Source: Vibrio tasmaniensis (GTDB taxonomy: Bacteria; Pseudomonadota; Gammaproteobacteria; Enterobacterales; Vibrionaceae). Taken from it: a stretch of DNA of 64,000 nt. Under the pieces are notes generated by a model. It was not told the DNA's origin, searched no databases, and worked only from the letters and a program-made list of their open reading frames with translations. The translations under genes were made by a program, and so were the position numbers. This document shows, piece by piece, positions 1 through 8,625 of the stretch; positions within the stretch are counted from its first letter, which is position 1, and every line of letters starts with the position of its first letter. The stretch spans positions 1,426,001-1,490,000 of the forward strand of contig NZ_AP025511.1 in the NCBI RefSeq assembly GCF_024347635.1, in the 5' to 3' direction.

Positions 1-663
1 AAAAAGGGCATCGCACATGATCCTGCATGGGCGCAATTCTTATCTAATACTTTGAATGCCGCCGATTTGTTTGTACACATTCCGAAAGAAACTGTTATCG
101 ATTTGGGAGTGTTACACGCTTATGGGATAAAGCCCGGTTGGTATGACATCAAGTTGAACACGCCGGTTTGTCCACCAGCGAATGCGAAACCAACCATTAG
201 ATTGGCTTACCAATGCCAACACCCAATGTTTCCAACACTTGCGAAGGCTATTGTTACAGTGTTGAAGCAATATGACGTCGACGTTGAACTTTATGGTTAC
301 GAAACCGATCCTCCACACGCCGATAATGTCGATATTTGGATTAATCCAATGGGTATCGCTAACAATAGAGATGACGCGTTAGCGGGCTGGTTGATGGATT
401 ACAGCTTTCTCGATGAATCTAGCCCGGCAGAAGACTTCGATCAATGGTGTCACATGATCGATCGTTGGCGCTCGGGCGAATTCGAGCAATTCCCAGCGAG
501 ACAGTTAGGTAAACAATTGGTGCAAAGCAATCAATTGATTCCAATGTTCCACTGTTGGTTAGGCGTTAACAAAGATCAATGCGGTACGCTGCAGAACGCC
601 AAGTGCAATGCATTGGGTTGGTTCGACTTTAGCCAAGTTTGGGTAAAACCGGACGTTGACTAA
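1..663 (+). CDS. SgrR-like transcriptional regulator, C-terminal part (5' end outside window)
   Basis: The frame is open from base 1 and ends at 663, so only about the last 220 residues are seen. They look like the solute-binding-like C-terminal domain (SBP_bac_5 type) of SgrR-family regulators, which join an N-terminal DNA-binding domain to a periplasmic-binding-protein fold that senses a small molecule such as a sugar phosphate. The visible part has the family-like run around IRLAYQCQHPMF and a C-terminal LIPMFHCWLGV segment. The TTG at 52 is not the true start, because coding sequence continues upstream to the edge. The DMT exporter gene begins 30 bases downstream on the same strand, so the two may be co-transcribed. 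The family call is from motif memory; another SBP-like protein is possible. Confidence 0.6.
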   Translation, partial: KKGIAHDPAWAQFLSNTLNAADLFVHIPKETVIDLGVLHAYGIKPGWYDIKLNTPVCPPANAKPTIRLAYQCQHPMFPTLAKAIVTVLKQYDVDVELYGYETDPPHADNVDIWINPMGIANNRDDALAGWLMDYSFLDESSPAEDFDQWCHMIDRWRSGEFEQFPARQLGKQLVQSNQLIPMFHCWLGVNKDQCGTLQNAKCNALGWFDFSQVWVKPDVD

Positions 664-693
664 GACCAGAGATAACTTGATTAGGACAACACG

Positions 694-1599
694 ATGCAAA
701 CGGTGATGATCACATTTATAACGCTGGTGGCGTTTGCTGCAAATTCAGTGTTGTGTCGTTGGGCTTTGATGGATCAAACCATTGATCCTTTGAGTTTCTC
801 GATCGTTCGTATCATATCGGGTGCGCTTACACTTCTGATTTTAACTTTATCTTCCCACTGTAAGTCTAGAGAGGAGCTAGTAAACAACGACACGTCGGTA
901 GAAACAAAGCTCAAATTACCGTTTCAATTCACATCAATATTGTCACTCCTCGTTTATATGTTTGGCTTCTCGTTTGCTTACTTAGAGCTTGGTGCAGGTC
1001 TCGGTGCTTTGGTTCTGTTTGTCGCGGTTCAATTTACAATGATTGCCGCGCACTTATTTTCTGGCAACAGAATGTCATTGCTTGAGTGGAGCGGCTGTTT
1101 GTTATCCGTCGCCGGGCTTGTTTACTTACTCATGCCAACGGAGTCGAGGCAGGCACCGGACTTAGTTTCCATCATCTTGATGTCTCTGGCTGGAGTTGGG
1201 TGGGGCATTTACACATTGGCAGGAAAGAAATCACCAAACGCACTGCAATCGACGACTGCCAATTTTAGTTTCAGCTCGTTAGCTATTCTTGTGGTTATAA
1301 GCTTGCTCGTTTTGATACCTAATGCGTTACCGCGAATCTCTATTACCGAGCAAGGACTAATTTACGCGGTAATGTCTGGTTCGGTGGCTTCTGGTGTGGG
1401 TTATAGTTTGTGGTATTACGTGGTGAAAAAACTGGATACAGTGGTTGCATCCATTGCACAGCTTTCTGTTCCCGTTATCGCGACACTTGGTGGCGTTTTG
1501 TTGTTATCTGAACCTGTTACTATGCAATTTATTATCTCATCGACTGTTATCTTACTTGGGATAAGCTTGGTTCTTATCGCACCTAAACTTAAGAAATAA
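694..1599 (+). CDS. EamA/DMT-superfamily transporter
   Basis: This 301-residue inner-membrane protein has about ten hydrophobic segments arranged as two repeats, each resembling an EamA domain (roughly residues 5-145 and 155-298). Members of the drug/metabolite transporter superfamily usually export small metabolites or amino acids; the substrate cannot be read from sequence. The first repeat has the typical FAANSVLCRWAL start and a glycine-rich ELGAGLGALVLF helix; the second has VGWGIYTLAGK and ends in hydrophobic helices. The gene lies 30 bases after the SgrR-like gene and 21 bases before a zinc-ribbon gene, all on plus, which suggests one transcription unit. In E. coli sgrR sits beside the sugar exporter setA, so a regulator next to an exporter is a familiar pairing, though here the exporter family differs. 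Confidence 0.85.
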   Translation: MQTVMITFITLVAFAANSVLCRWALMDQTIDPLSFSIVRIISGALTLLILTLSSHCKSREELVNNDTSVETKLKLPFQFTSILSLLVYMFGFSFAYLELGAGLGALVLFVAVQFTMIAAHLFSGNRMSLLEWSGCLLSVAGLVYLLMPTESRQAPDLVSIILMSLAGVGWGIYTLAGKKSPNALQSTTANFSFSSLAILVVISLLVLIPNALPRISITEQGLIYAVMSGSVASGVGYSLWYYVVKKLDTVVASIAQLSVPVIATLGGVLLLSEPVTMQFIISSTVILLGISLVLIAPKLKK

Positions 1600-1620
1600 A
1601 GGGTTCAATCATTATCTTCT

Positions 1621-1872
1621 ATGGCTAAACCAAACAAAAAACAACCGACCAAAACGGTTCAGATTTTCTGTGCCAAATGCAAAACGCAACTTTTTAAGTA
1701 TCGAAAAGGCGGCAAAGGTGCACTCGTGAAGTGTTTTAAGGAACGTATTGTTGAAGATTTCACGAAAGAGCCATGTGTGTGCCCGGAATGTGGGATTGAA
1801 TTTGCGCGAGATACCTTAGTCAGAGGTACGCCAGCCTACAAGTTTGTGGGTGGCAAGGTAACTATGAAATAG
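1621..1872 (+). CDS. Small zinc-ribbon protein
   Basis: This 83-residue basic protein has two CxxC pairs, FCAKC near residue 17 and CVCPEC near residue 53, separated by a lysine-rich stretch. This is the layout of a zinc ribbon. I do not recognise a named family. The function may be nucleic-acid or protein binding, but the sequence does not settle this. It follows the EamA gene by 21 bases on the same strand and is followed by a hairpin at 1883-1914 that separates it from the convergent YjdF-like gene. The ATG start matches the basic N-terminus MAKPNKKQPTK. Confidence 0.7.
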   Translation: MAKPNKKQPTKTVQIFCAKCKTQLFKYRKGGKGALVKCFKERIVEDFTKEPCVCPECGIEFARDTLVRGTPAYKFVGGKVTMK

Positions 1873-1882
1873 TAGAGAAAAT

Positions 1883-1925
1883 AAATGCCACAGCACAGTT
1901 TGCGTGTGGCATTTCAAAGTTGCTT
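1883..1925. terminator. Hairpin between convergent genes
   Basis: A 10-bp stem (AAATGCCACA at 1883-1892 paired with TGTGGCATTT at 1905-1914) lies between the zinc-ribbon gene (plus) and the YjdF-like gene (minus). T-rich sequence follows on both sides but not as a perfect T run, so this may be a weak bidirectional terminator. Confidence 0.6.
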
Positions 1926-1951
1926 TTTATGCTCAGGATAAAGAATCGAAG

Positions 1952-2566
1952 TTAATGAGCTCTAACTCTGCCTTGAAGTTTAAGAAGGAATAGCGAGACA
2001 ATTGCACCCGTTGTATCACACAGCATGTCTTTCTGTGCATCCCAAATATCACCTTGCGAGCCAAGGAACGCGATACCTTCATCACCACCTGCTATCTCCG
2101 CGTACCACCACTCAATAATCTCGTAGCCAGCGGCTACACTCATGATTGCAAATAGCGCAAAGAAACAGGCTAGTATCGGCTGAGCCAATTTCTTACGAAT
2201 CAAATACTCTGCGAGTGGATAGGCATAAAGACCAATAGAGAAATGAGCGACTCGGTCAAAGTTATTGCGCTCAGAGCCAATCAGGTTATTGAACCAATCA
2301 AAAGGTACCTCTGCAAAGGTGTATTTTGCGCCTATCGTGTGCAAAATAAGCCAGATAAACATCAGAACATAAGCGGTCTTAGAAAAGGTGAGCTTGGTGG
2401 ATAACCACCATAACCCGATAAGAATACCGAGAGCAGGGACGATCTCAGCGATCCAAACGGCTCTTGAAGATGGCGCAAACGCTGAAAAGAGAAAGATAAC
2501 AAGATAGACAGCAGTTAATGAGAGTAGAGGTCTATTTTGAACAAGTGGCGTAATTGTCATCATCAT
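1952..2566 (-). CDS. yjdF: YjdF-like inner-membrane protein (DUF2238)
   Basis: This 204-residue protein has about five or six hydrophobic segments. It carries the DUF2238 signature block FDRVAHFSIGLYAYPLAEY in the middle and, near the C-terminus, GYEIIEWWYAE followed by GSQGDIWDAQKDMLCDTTGA. E. coli YjdF has similar length (about 209 residues). The molecular function of the family is unknown. The conserved acidic and tryptophan-rich loop suggests an active or binding surface in the membrane, but that is inference. The first codons read MMM, so the start could be any of three adjacent ATGs. The gene is divergent from the oxygenase gene at 2760, with a palindromic site at 2602-2614 between them. 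Confidence 0.8.
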   Translation of the reverse strand: MMMTITPLVQNRPLLSLTAVYLVIFLFSAFAPSSRAVWIAEIVPALGILIGLWWLSTKLTFSKTAYVLMFIWLILHTIGAKYTFAEVPFDWFNNLIGSERNNFDRVAHFSIGLYAYPLAEYLIRKKLAQPILACFFALFAIMSVAAGYEIIEWWYAEIAGGDEGIAFLGSQGDIWDAQKDMLCDTTGAIVSLFLLKLQGRVRAH

Positions 2567-2601
2567 ATCCTGTATAAGTTTTATGTATAGTTACACAATA
2601 A

Positions 2602-2614
2602 TGAACAGTGTTCA
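2602..2614. promoter_or_regulatory. Palindromic operator candidate TGAACAGTGTTCA
   Basis: This is a perfect 6-1-6 inverted repeat in the divergent space between the YjdF-like gene (start 2566) and the oxygenase gene (start 2760). It lies 36 bases upstream of the minus-strand start. The form is that of a dimeric repressor site, but no regulator is assigned. Confidence 0.4.
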
Positions 2615-2759
2615 ATTGTGGTTTAATCACCAGAATTGTTGAAAACTGGTGCTATCGCCCAGTATCTAGACAAACGGTTGCTAGAGTTTCACAAAAGTTT
2701 GATTTACAACAAAGCGATCCTTAAAATCGCTCTATAACTACATAACAAGAAAGAAAGTC

Positions 2760-3599
2760 ATGAAACTGGAAACTGTCGATTACCTTGCTGACGACGCAGC
2801 AGAACAATTTGTTCGCTCTTTACGTGAAACGGGGTTTGGTGTTCTTAAGAACCACCCAATTCCGAAAGAGCTTGTTGAGTCAATTTACGAAAACTGGTAC
2901 CAATTCTTTATTTCTGAAGAGAAAGAGAACTTCCACTTTAATGTTGAAACACAAGATGGATATTTTCCACCTTCAGTGTCTGAAGTTGCCAAGGGGCACA
3001 CTGTAAAAGACATCAAAGAGTACTTCCACGTATACCCTTGGGGCCAAATTCCTGAGCAGCTGAAAGAACAGATTCTAGATTACTACCAACGTGCGAATGC
3101 TTTTGCTCAAGAGCTTCTAGGTTGGGTTGAAGCTCATGCTCCTAAAGAAGTACAAGAGAAGTTCTCCATCGCGTTATCTGAAATGATCAACGGCAGCGAA
3201 CAAACACTGCTTCGCGTTCTTCACTACCCACCAATGCAAGGTGACGAAGAACCTGGCGCTATCCGTGCAGCAGCACACGAAGACATCAACTTACTGACTG
3301 TTCTTCCTGCAGCAAACGAGCCGGGACTTCAAGTTAAAGCTCAGAATAACGAGTGGCTAGATGTTCCATGTGACTTCGGTAACATGATCATAAACATTGG
3401 TGATATGCTTCAAGAAGCATCAGGTGGTTACTTTCCATCGACAACTCACCGTGTAATCAACCCATCAGGTGAACGCCAAGAGAAATCTCGCATCTCTTTA
3501 CCGCTATTCCTACACCCAAAACCGGAAGTTGTACTGTCTGAGAAGTACACAGCAAATGAATACCTAATGGAACGTTTAAGAGAGCTTGGTGTTATCTAA
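2760..3599 (+). CDS. 2-oxoglutarate/Fe(II)-dependent oxygenase, isopenicillin N synthase family
   Basis: This 279-residue cytoplasmic enzyme shows the non-haem iron facial triad H173-x-D175 (AAHEDINLL) and H230 (STTHRVINP), with the R244-x-S246 motif (SRISLP) that binds the 2-oxoglutarate carboxylate. The N-terminal region (residues about 1-110) is DIOX_N-like and the rest is the double-stranded beta-helix. Family members hydroxylate, desaturate or cyclise small molecules; the substrate is unknown here. No biosynthetic genes are adjacent, which argues for a stand-alone housekeeping or detoxifying role rather than an antibiotic cluster. A small hairpin (AGCGAT/ATCGCT near 2715-2733) sits upstream of the start. 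A strong terminator follows at 3637-3666. Confidence 0.85.
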   Translation: MKLETVDYLADDAAEQFVRSLRETGFGVLKNHPIPKELVESIYENWYQFFISEEKENFHFNVETQDGYFPPSVSEVAKGHTVKDIKEYFHVYPWGQIPEQLKEQILDYYQRANAFAQELLGWVEAHAPKEVQEKFSIALSEMINGSEQTLLRVLHYPPMQGDEEPGAIRAAAHEDINLLTVLPAANEPGLQVKAQNNEWLDVPCDFGNMIINIGDMLQEASGGYFPSTTHRVINPSGERQEKSRISLPLFLHPKPEVVLSEKYTANEYLMERLRELGVI

Positions 3600-3636
3600 T
3601 TAACTAGTGTCTTGCTCTAAAATTGGTAAAGATATC

Positions 3637-3666
3637 AAAGGTCAGCAAAATTGCTGGCCTTTTTGA
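3637..3666 (+). terminator. Rho-independent terminator after the oxygenase gene
   Basis: AAAGGTCAGCAA (3637-3648) pairs with TTGCTGGCCTTT (3651-3662) with one G-T pair and is followed by a T run. Confidence 0.85.
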
Positions 3667-3879
3667 TTTTCCAAAGAGCAACACCAATCATTGTCAATCA
3701 CTGGTCATCTTAGCTGCGTAATTTTGATGGATAACGGGCTTTTGAGCCAAGCTATTGAATGTGCCGTTTCATTAAGCTCGACAAATCATAGAAAATCGCT
3801 TTCAATTAAAGAAAGTCAGCCCACTGACCTAGGGCAATTCATCATGCCTAATAATCTAATTACCTCAAACGAGTCAGCT

Positions 3880-4503
3880 ATGTCGAATAATCAAGGTGTG
3901 AGAGAAAGCTTTCATAGCCATATGGAGAACCCTTTGCTTTGGCCCATTATGGAAGTGCTTAAGCGAAAACCGAGTGGGTGGAAAGTACACACTCTGGCGG
4001 CTCATCTAAACGACCTTGGGTTTATGCCAGTATTAGACGCAGTACCCGAGAAGGAGTTGTTTAAAAAGAACTTTCTCATTATGAATGCGCTGTATCAACT
4101 CCAAGAGACGTTACACCCTGATAGTTGGCTTCAAGTTCAAGCAATGGATATTGAATTGATGAATGGAAGCTATCATGGAAATAGCCACAGTATTGATCAC
4201 CAAGATCCACTTCGAGACTACTACACTAATTGGACTAACTATGAAGCGGATGAAGGTGAAGTCAAAAGGCTGCTTAACGAGTTTTGGACTCGGTACAGAA
4301 AGTTTGTTGGCGCCGATACGCTCAATTTAGATAAAAACCGTGCATTGAAGTTATTTGATCTCCCTTTAGACGCAACGCATAAGGAAATAAGAAAGCGTTG
4401 GCGACAGTTGGCGTTGAGATGGCATCCCGATAGAGATGAGGGCAATACGGCAAAATTCCAGACGCTTTGTGAAGCGTGGCATGTATTACGAAGTTCATCA
4501 TAG
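3880..4503 (+). CDS. DnaJ-related protein with C-terminal J domain
   Basis: From the ATG at 3880 the product is 207 residues. Residues about 15-145 resemble the DNAJ_related region (NPLLWPIMEVLKRKPSGW), and residues 153-205 form a J domain with the HPD motif at 182-184 (WHPDRDEG) that stimulates the ATPase of a DnaK-type Hsp70. The frame is open further upstream to 3691, but that part (serine- and glutamine-rich, no family match) looks non-coding and overlaps the space just after the terminator. Another possible start is the ATG at 3844. It is likely a co-chaperone acting in the cytoplasm; the client is unknown. It is convergent with the PBP2 gene, separated by a strong hairpin at 4573-4608. 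Confidence 0.75.
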   Translation: MSNNQGVRESFHSHMENPLLWPIMEVLKRKPSGWKVHTLAAHLNDLGFMPVLDAVPEKELFKKNFLIMNALYQLQETLHPDSWLQVQAMDIELMNGSYHGNSHSIDHQDPLRDYYTNWTNYEADEGEVKRLLNEFWTRYRKFVGADTLNLDKNRALKLFDLPLDATHKEIRKRWRQLALRWHPDRDEGNTAKFQTLCEAWHVLRSSS

Positions 4504-4571
4504 AACCTAGATCCAACTGCGCTGTTTATTGACCCTTTAGAGTAAAACTTAGACCTTAATAGATAAAATTG

Positions 4572-4612
4572 AAAAGCCCCATGTTGTGAGTGACACAAGT
4601 GGGGCTTTATCG
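4572..4612. terminator. Bidirectional terminator between the DnaJ-related gene and PBP2
   Basis: AAAGCCCCA (4573-4581) pairs with TGGGGCTTT (4600-4608), and TTGTG pairs with CACAA inside. A-rich and T-rich flanks suit both strands. Confidence 0.8.
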
Positions 4613-4627
4613 TCATTACGCTTGTGT

Positions 4628-4677
4628 GTTGCTAGGTTACGCATTGTTACTAGGTTATATATGTTGTTACTAGATTA
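4628..4677. repeat. Degenerate tandem repeat downstream of PBP2
   Basis: Three copies of a 12-base core (GTTRCTAGRTTA) start at 4628, 4646 and 4666, just past the stop codon of the minus-strand PBP2 gene and before its terminator. It belongs to the group of 3'-end repeats described in the findings. Confidence 0.55.
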
Positions 4678-4704
4678 ATCGTCGTCACAGTGTCACTTAT
4701 TGTG

Positions 4705-6603
4705 CTACGAGTGATCTTTGCTTTCGCCACTTTTATGCTTAAATGCATAGTCGAGTACTTTACGGATATAAGGTGCTCCGACTTTTGAACCTCCATTACC
4801 GTGCTCGATGACCACAGTCGCGACATATTCAGGGTGTTCGTAAGGTGCGAAGGCCGTATAAAGCGCATGGTCTAATAAATGCCGAGCCAGTTTCTTGGAG
4901 TTGTAGACCTGATCTTTCGCGAGATCAAATACTTGGGCAGTCCCCGATTTACCACCACTAGTGTAGTCAGTTCCTTTAAATGCACGTCTTCCGCTACCTC
5001 GACTGCCGTGGTTTACGAGTCGCATCGCATTAATAGGTACATCCCATATCTCGTCTGGTACTTCAGTGATAGATGTCATCGTCTTCGGTACAACAAGTTG
5101 CTGCGTATCAAAATCTTCACCGTGATCTAAGGTCGCTCTCAAGATATGAGGTGGCATTACCTTCCCATGGTTAACCAGTACCGAGGTTGCTTTGGCAAGT
5201 TGCATTGGCGTGGATGTCCAATAACCTTGGCCAATACCAATAGGGACGGTGTCACCCTGATACCAAGGGGTACGATAACGCATCATCTTCCACTCTCGAG
5301 TCGGCATATTGGCGGTGCTTTCTTCATAGATATCGATGCCGGTAGGTTCACCAAATCCAAAACGGTTCATCCAGCTTGAGATGCGGTCGATGCCTAAATC
5401 AAAAGCGGTTTGATAGAAGAATGAATCCACCGACTCTTCAATGGCTTGAGTTACGTCGACAGGGCCGTGACCCCAGCGTTTCCAGTCTCGCCATGATTTA
5501 GAGTTGCGTTTGGAACCGGGAATTTGCCACGAACCGTGATCATCACGAATGGTGTTTTCTGATATGACATGCTCTTGTAATCCAGCAACGGCCATAAATG
5601 GTTTTATGGTGGATGCGGGAGGGTAAACGCCCAGTGTGGTGCGATTCACCAACGGGTGGGCAGGGTCATTCAATAGACGTTGGTAATTCTTACTCGAAAT
5701 GCCATCGACAAATAGATTAGGGTCATAACTTGGGCTAGATGCCATCGCCAGTACACTGTTGTCTTTCGGATCAAGAATCACTGCACTTCCGGTTCTGTGA
5801 TCAAGTTGTTCAAAGACGTATTTTTGCAACTCGAGGTCAATATTTAATACTATGTCTTTGCCTGCAACCGGCGGCACGTACTCAATAGTCCGAACAACGC
5901 GCCCACGGCTGTTTACTTCAACTTCTTGATAACCTTTGGTTCCGTGTAGGATATCTTCGTAATAGCGTTCGACACCGAGCTTACCGATAATGGTCGTCGC
6001 TTGATAATTCGTTTCAATGCCTTTTTCTTCTAGCTTCTTTAGGTCACTATCGTTGATGTGTGCCACATACCCTAAGACATGCGTTAGCACCTCTCCATTT
6101 GGGTAAAAGCGTTTTAAGTTCGTATCAATCGATAAGCCGGGGAATTGGTACTGGTGCACAGAGAACTTAGCAATTTCTTCTTCACTTAGATTCTCTAATA
6201 TAGTGACAGATTTGAAACGGCGCGTGTTGTGATAACGTTTTTTGAACCGAGCGATCTGCTCAACATCACGCGGGATGTATTTGTCTAGCTTGGCGAGCAT
6301 AGCGTCGACATCATCTGTTTGTTCGGGAATCATCGTCAGGTTAAATACAAGCTTGTTCTCGGCAAGCAACACACCATTACGATCGTAAATTAGCCCGCGA
6401 GTAGGGGCGATTGGTAATACTTTGATTCTGTTGCCATCGGCACGAGTTTGATAGCTTTCAAAATTGTCGACTTGAAGTCGGTACAAGTTGCCAACTAAGA
6501 CGAGAGTGAACAGCAATATCCCACAAAACGCGACGATTACACGGTTTTTGAATAGGTTTACTTCGATTTTATGGTCACGCATCTTAACGCGTTTATGATT
6601 CAT
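4705..6603 (-). CDS. mrdA: Penicillin-binding protein 2 (class B transpeptidase), stand-alone copy
   Basis: This 632-residue protein has one N-terminal membrane anchor (about 22-42), a PBP dimer/pedestal domain (about 60-240) and a transpeptidase domain. The catalytic motifs are complete: S331-T-I-K334 (PPASTIKPF), S391-V-D393 in place of SxN (as in E. coli PBP2, which has SxD) and K552-S-G554 (GGKSGTAQVF). PBP2 makes elongation-mode peptidoglycan crosslinks in the periplasm with the glycosyltransferase RodA. Here rodA, rlpA and the ribosome-silencing genes that usually flank mrdA are absent on both sides. This is therefore likely a second PBP2 whose main paralogue lies elsewhere; that is inference. 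The N-terminus MNHKRVKMRD gives two possible starts, Met1 or Met8. Confidence 0.88.
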   Translation of the reverse strand: MNHKRVKMRDHKIEVNLFKNRVIVAFCGILLFTLVLVGNLYRLQVDNFESYQTRADGNRIKVLPIAPTRGLIYDRNGVLLAENKLVFNLTMIPEQTDDVDAMLAKLDKYIPRDVEQIARFKKRYHNTRRFKSVTILENLSEEEIAKFSVHQYQFPGLSIDTNLKRFYPNGEVLTHVLGYVAHINDSDLKKLEEKGIETNYQATTIIGKLGVERYYEDILHGTKGYQEVEVNSRGRVVRTIEYVPPVAGKDIVLNIDLELQKYVFEQLDHRTGSAVILDPKDNSVLAMASSPSYDPNLFVDGISSKNYQRLLNDPAHPLVNRTTLGVYPPASTIKPFMAVAGLQEHVISENTIRDDHGSWQIPGSKRNSKSWRDWKRWGHGPVDVTQAIEESVDSFFYQTAFDLGIDRISSWMNRFGFGEPTGIDIYEESTANMPTREWKMMRYRTPWYQGDTVPIGIGQGYWTSTPMQLAKATSVLVNHGKVMPPHILRATLDHGEDFDTQQLVVPKTMTSITEVPDEIWDVPINAMRLVNHGSRGSGRRAFKGTDYTSGGKSGTAQVFDLAKDQVYNSKKLARHLLDHALYTAFAPYEHPEYVATVVIEHGNGGSKVGAPYIRKVLDYAFKHKSGESKDHS

Positions 6604-6792
6604 TGAAGCCTCAAGAGTCTGTTACATTTAGTTACACCTATCGAGTCGGAACTTTATCTGAATAACGCCATAGTTTTGTAAAAGCTGTGTCATGATTTTT
6701 AGGATAAGCACAATATTAGTGGGTTTTATCGTTAAACAAGAGAAAGTGATGCAGGAGTCAGCCTTAACGCTTTAGGCAAAGAGTTAGCGAAT

Positions 6793-6823
6793 AAAAAAAA
6801 CGGCCCTCACAATGAGAGCCGTC
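6793..6823 (-). terminator. Terminator of the ABC-class ATPase gene
   Basis: On the minus strand ACGGCTCTC pairs with GAGGGCCGT (6800-6822, one G-T pair) and is followed by an eight-base T run. It lies about 30 bases past the stop codon at 6852. Confidence 0.85.
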
Positions 6824-6851
6824 AATACAATTTATGATGCTTGAATCTAAC

Positions 6852-8507
6852 TTAGTTCGAAGGTTTGAACTGAGATTTACGCATACGGTTTAGAGCGGCC
6901 ATTACATCCAATACTCTTGGTTTCGCTAAGTCACCGTAGCTTGGCATGTTGACGTGCCACTCATCGCTTAAGATAGCGCTAAACTCTTTAGCAGGGTTGT
7001 TTGACCAACCTGGAGTTTGTGCAAACTGGAACCATGCCCAACCAATCGCGTTCACTTCTGACGTTGACTCTAACTGCTCCAATGCAGAAAGATCAGCGAA
7101 TTCCTTACCAAAACGCAACGACTCTTTGCCTTTCGCGTTAACACGGAACTTACCGTCAGTAAGAATGTTCATCAATGCAGCGCGGTTTAACGAGCGAGGA
7201 ACAAACGTTTCTAATGCGGTCTCACATTCGTTAGTTCGTTGAGTAGGGTGTTGAGCGATCACTTCTTGTGCTTTTTCAGTGACGTCTACCGCTTGGTAGT
7301 CGTGCATTTGAATCACAGTGTCAGCCACATCTAGGTAATCGCCAGAACCACCCATTACAACAATGGTAGAGATATCCATCTCTTCACGTAGTTGGCCAAT
7401 ACGGTCAACAAGTGGAGTAATAGGCTCTGCACCTTTTGATACTAGCGCTTGCATACGTTCGTCACGGATCATGAAATTAGTCGCTGACGTATCTTCATCA
7501 ATAAGTAGTGTTTGAACGCCTGCTTCAATCGATTCTTGTAACCAAGCCGCTTGAGACGTAGAGCCTGAAGCATCTTGAGTGCTAAAATCAGACGTGTCTT
7601 TTTGCATCGGTAAATGATTGATGTAGTTAGACAGGTTCAAGTTATGTACACAGCGGCCATCTTCCGCACGGATCTTCATCGTATCCGTCGCAGTCACGAT
7701 ACCTTCGCGACCATCACCTGGAATATGGTTGTAGATAGAACGTTCAACGGCATTCAATAATGTAGATTTACCATGGAAACCACCACCAACGATCAGCGTG
7801 ATGCCTTTAGGAATACCTAAACCCGTCACATCACCTTGGTTTGGTGTGTTTAAAGTAACACTCAAAGACTCTGGTGCTAGGAAAGGAACTGCGCCTTTCA
7901 TTGGTAAATCACAGTTACCTGCAATACGAGGTAATACACTGCCGTTTGCAACGAATGCCGCTAGGTTGTTTTCTTCCAATTGAGCACGCAATGCGTCTTG
8001 GTCTTCAACGGCTTCACAATGCTTAATCATCGCTTCAATGTTGAGTTCGCGTTCAAGCGTTGCGCGACGAATGAACTTAGGCAAATAGAATGTAATGATG
8101 TTGATTGCTTTCTTTGCAAGAATACTGCGACCATCAGCAGGTAGGTTAATACGAAAACGAATTTCGATACCGTGGTCAGTGAAAACAACAGCAGTGTTGT
8201 CTAAAACGGTTTGACCTGTTAGCGCGATAGACACAGTCGCTTCTTGCTTGGCAAATTCAGAGAAGCTACGTGCAATGAAATCACGAGCTGCTACTTGGTA
8301 TTCGTAAGACTTTTCTTTCAGCCAACCTAACCCTGTTAACGACCAAGCGCGTGTTGCGCGAAAACGTGAAGATGATGCGTACGGGTCACCTTGAACGTGG
8401 TCGATGTGTAATTCGAAATCAGCAAAGTCGTATTGACCTTTAATTTGTTGATATGCGCGGAAGTTTTGTTTTTCGAGCTTTTTAAGCTTTGCAGTCAACT
8501 GATCCAT
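6852..8507 (-). CDS. Predicted ATPase of the ABC class
   Basis: This 551-residue cytoplasmic protein matches the stand-alone ABC-class ATPase family (COG3044). Residues about 1-220 form a family-specific N-terminal part. A Walker A loop follows at 241-248 (GGGFHGKS), and a Walker B-like strand with DEDTSATNFM is near residue 340, the invariant signature of this family. It lacks membrane segments and a partner permease, so it is not a transporter. The biological role is unknown; RNA- or DNA-related work has been suggested for relatives only by fold. It is preceded by a 118-base gap from the EAL-protein gene upstream on the same strand and has its own terminator at 6793-6823. Confidence 0.85.
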   Translation of the reverse strand: MDQLTAKLKKLEKQNFRAYQQIKGQYDFADFELHIDHVQGDPYASSSRFRATRAWSLTGLGWLKEKSYEYQVAARDFIARSFSEFAKQEATVSIALTGQTVLDNTAVVFTDHGIEIRFRINLPADGRSILAKKAINIITFYLPKFIRRATLERELNIEAMIKHCEAVEDQDALRAQLEENNLAAFVANGSVLPRIAGNCDLPMKGAVPFLAPESLSVTLNTPNQGDVTGLGIPKGITLIVGGGFHGKSTLLNAVERSIYNHIPGDGREGIVTATDTMKIRAEDGRCVHNLNLSNYINHLPMQKDTSDFSTQDASGSTSQAAWLQESIEAGVQTLLIDEDTSATNFMIRDERMQALVSKGAEPITPLVDRIGQLREEMDISTIVVMGGSGDYLDVADTVIQMHDYQAVDVTEKAQEVIAQHPTQRTNECETALETFVPRSLNRAALMNILTDGKFRVNAKGKESLRFGKEFADLSALEQLESTSEVNAIGWAWFQFAQTPGWSNNPAKEFSAILSDEWHVNMPSYGDLAKPRVLDVMAALNRMRKSQFKPSN

Positions 8508-8625
8508 AACGAGGAATGCCTATATAAAGGGAAGATAAAACAGAAAGGCGGCGATTATAAAAATCACCACCTATAGAGTAAAGAGAAACTAGGCCTAAAT
8601 CCAAAACAAACTGCTCTTTTTCGCT

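Noticed and set aside
3691..3879. N-terminal extension of the DnaJ-related gene
   Set aside because: The first 63 codons have no domain and run directly from the terminator region; the family length fits the ATG at 3880.
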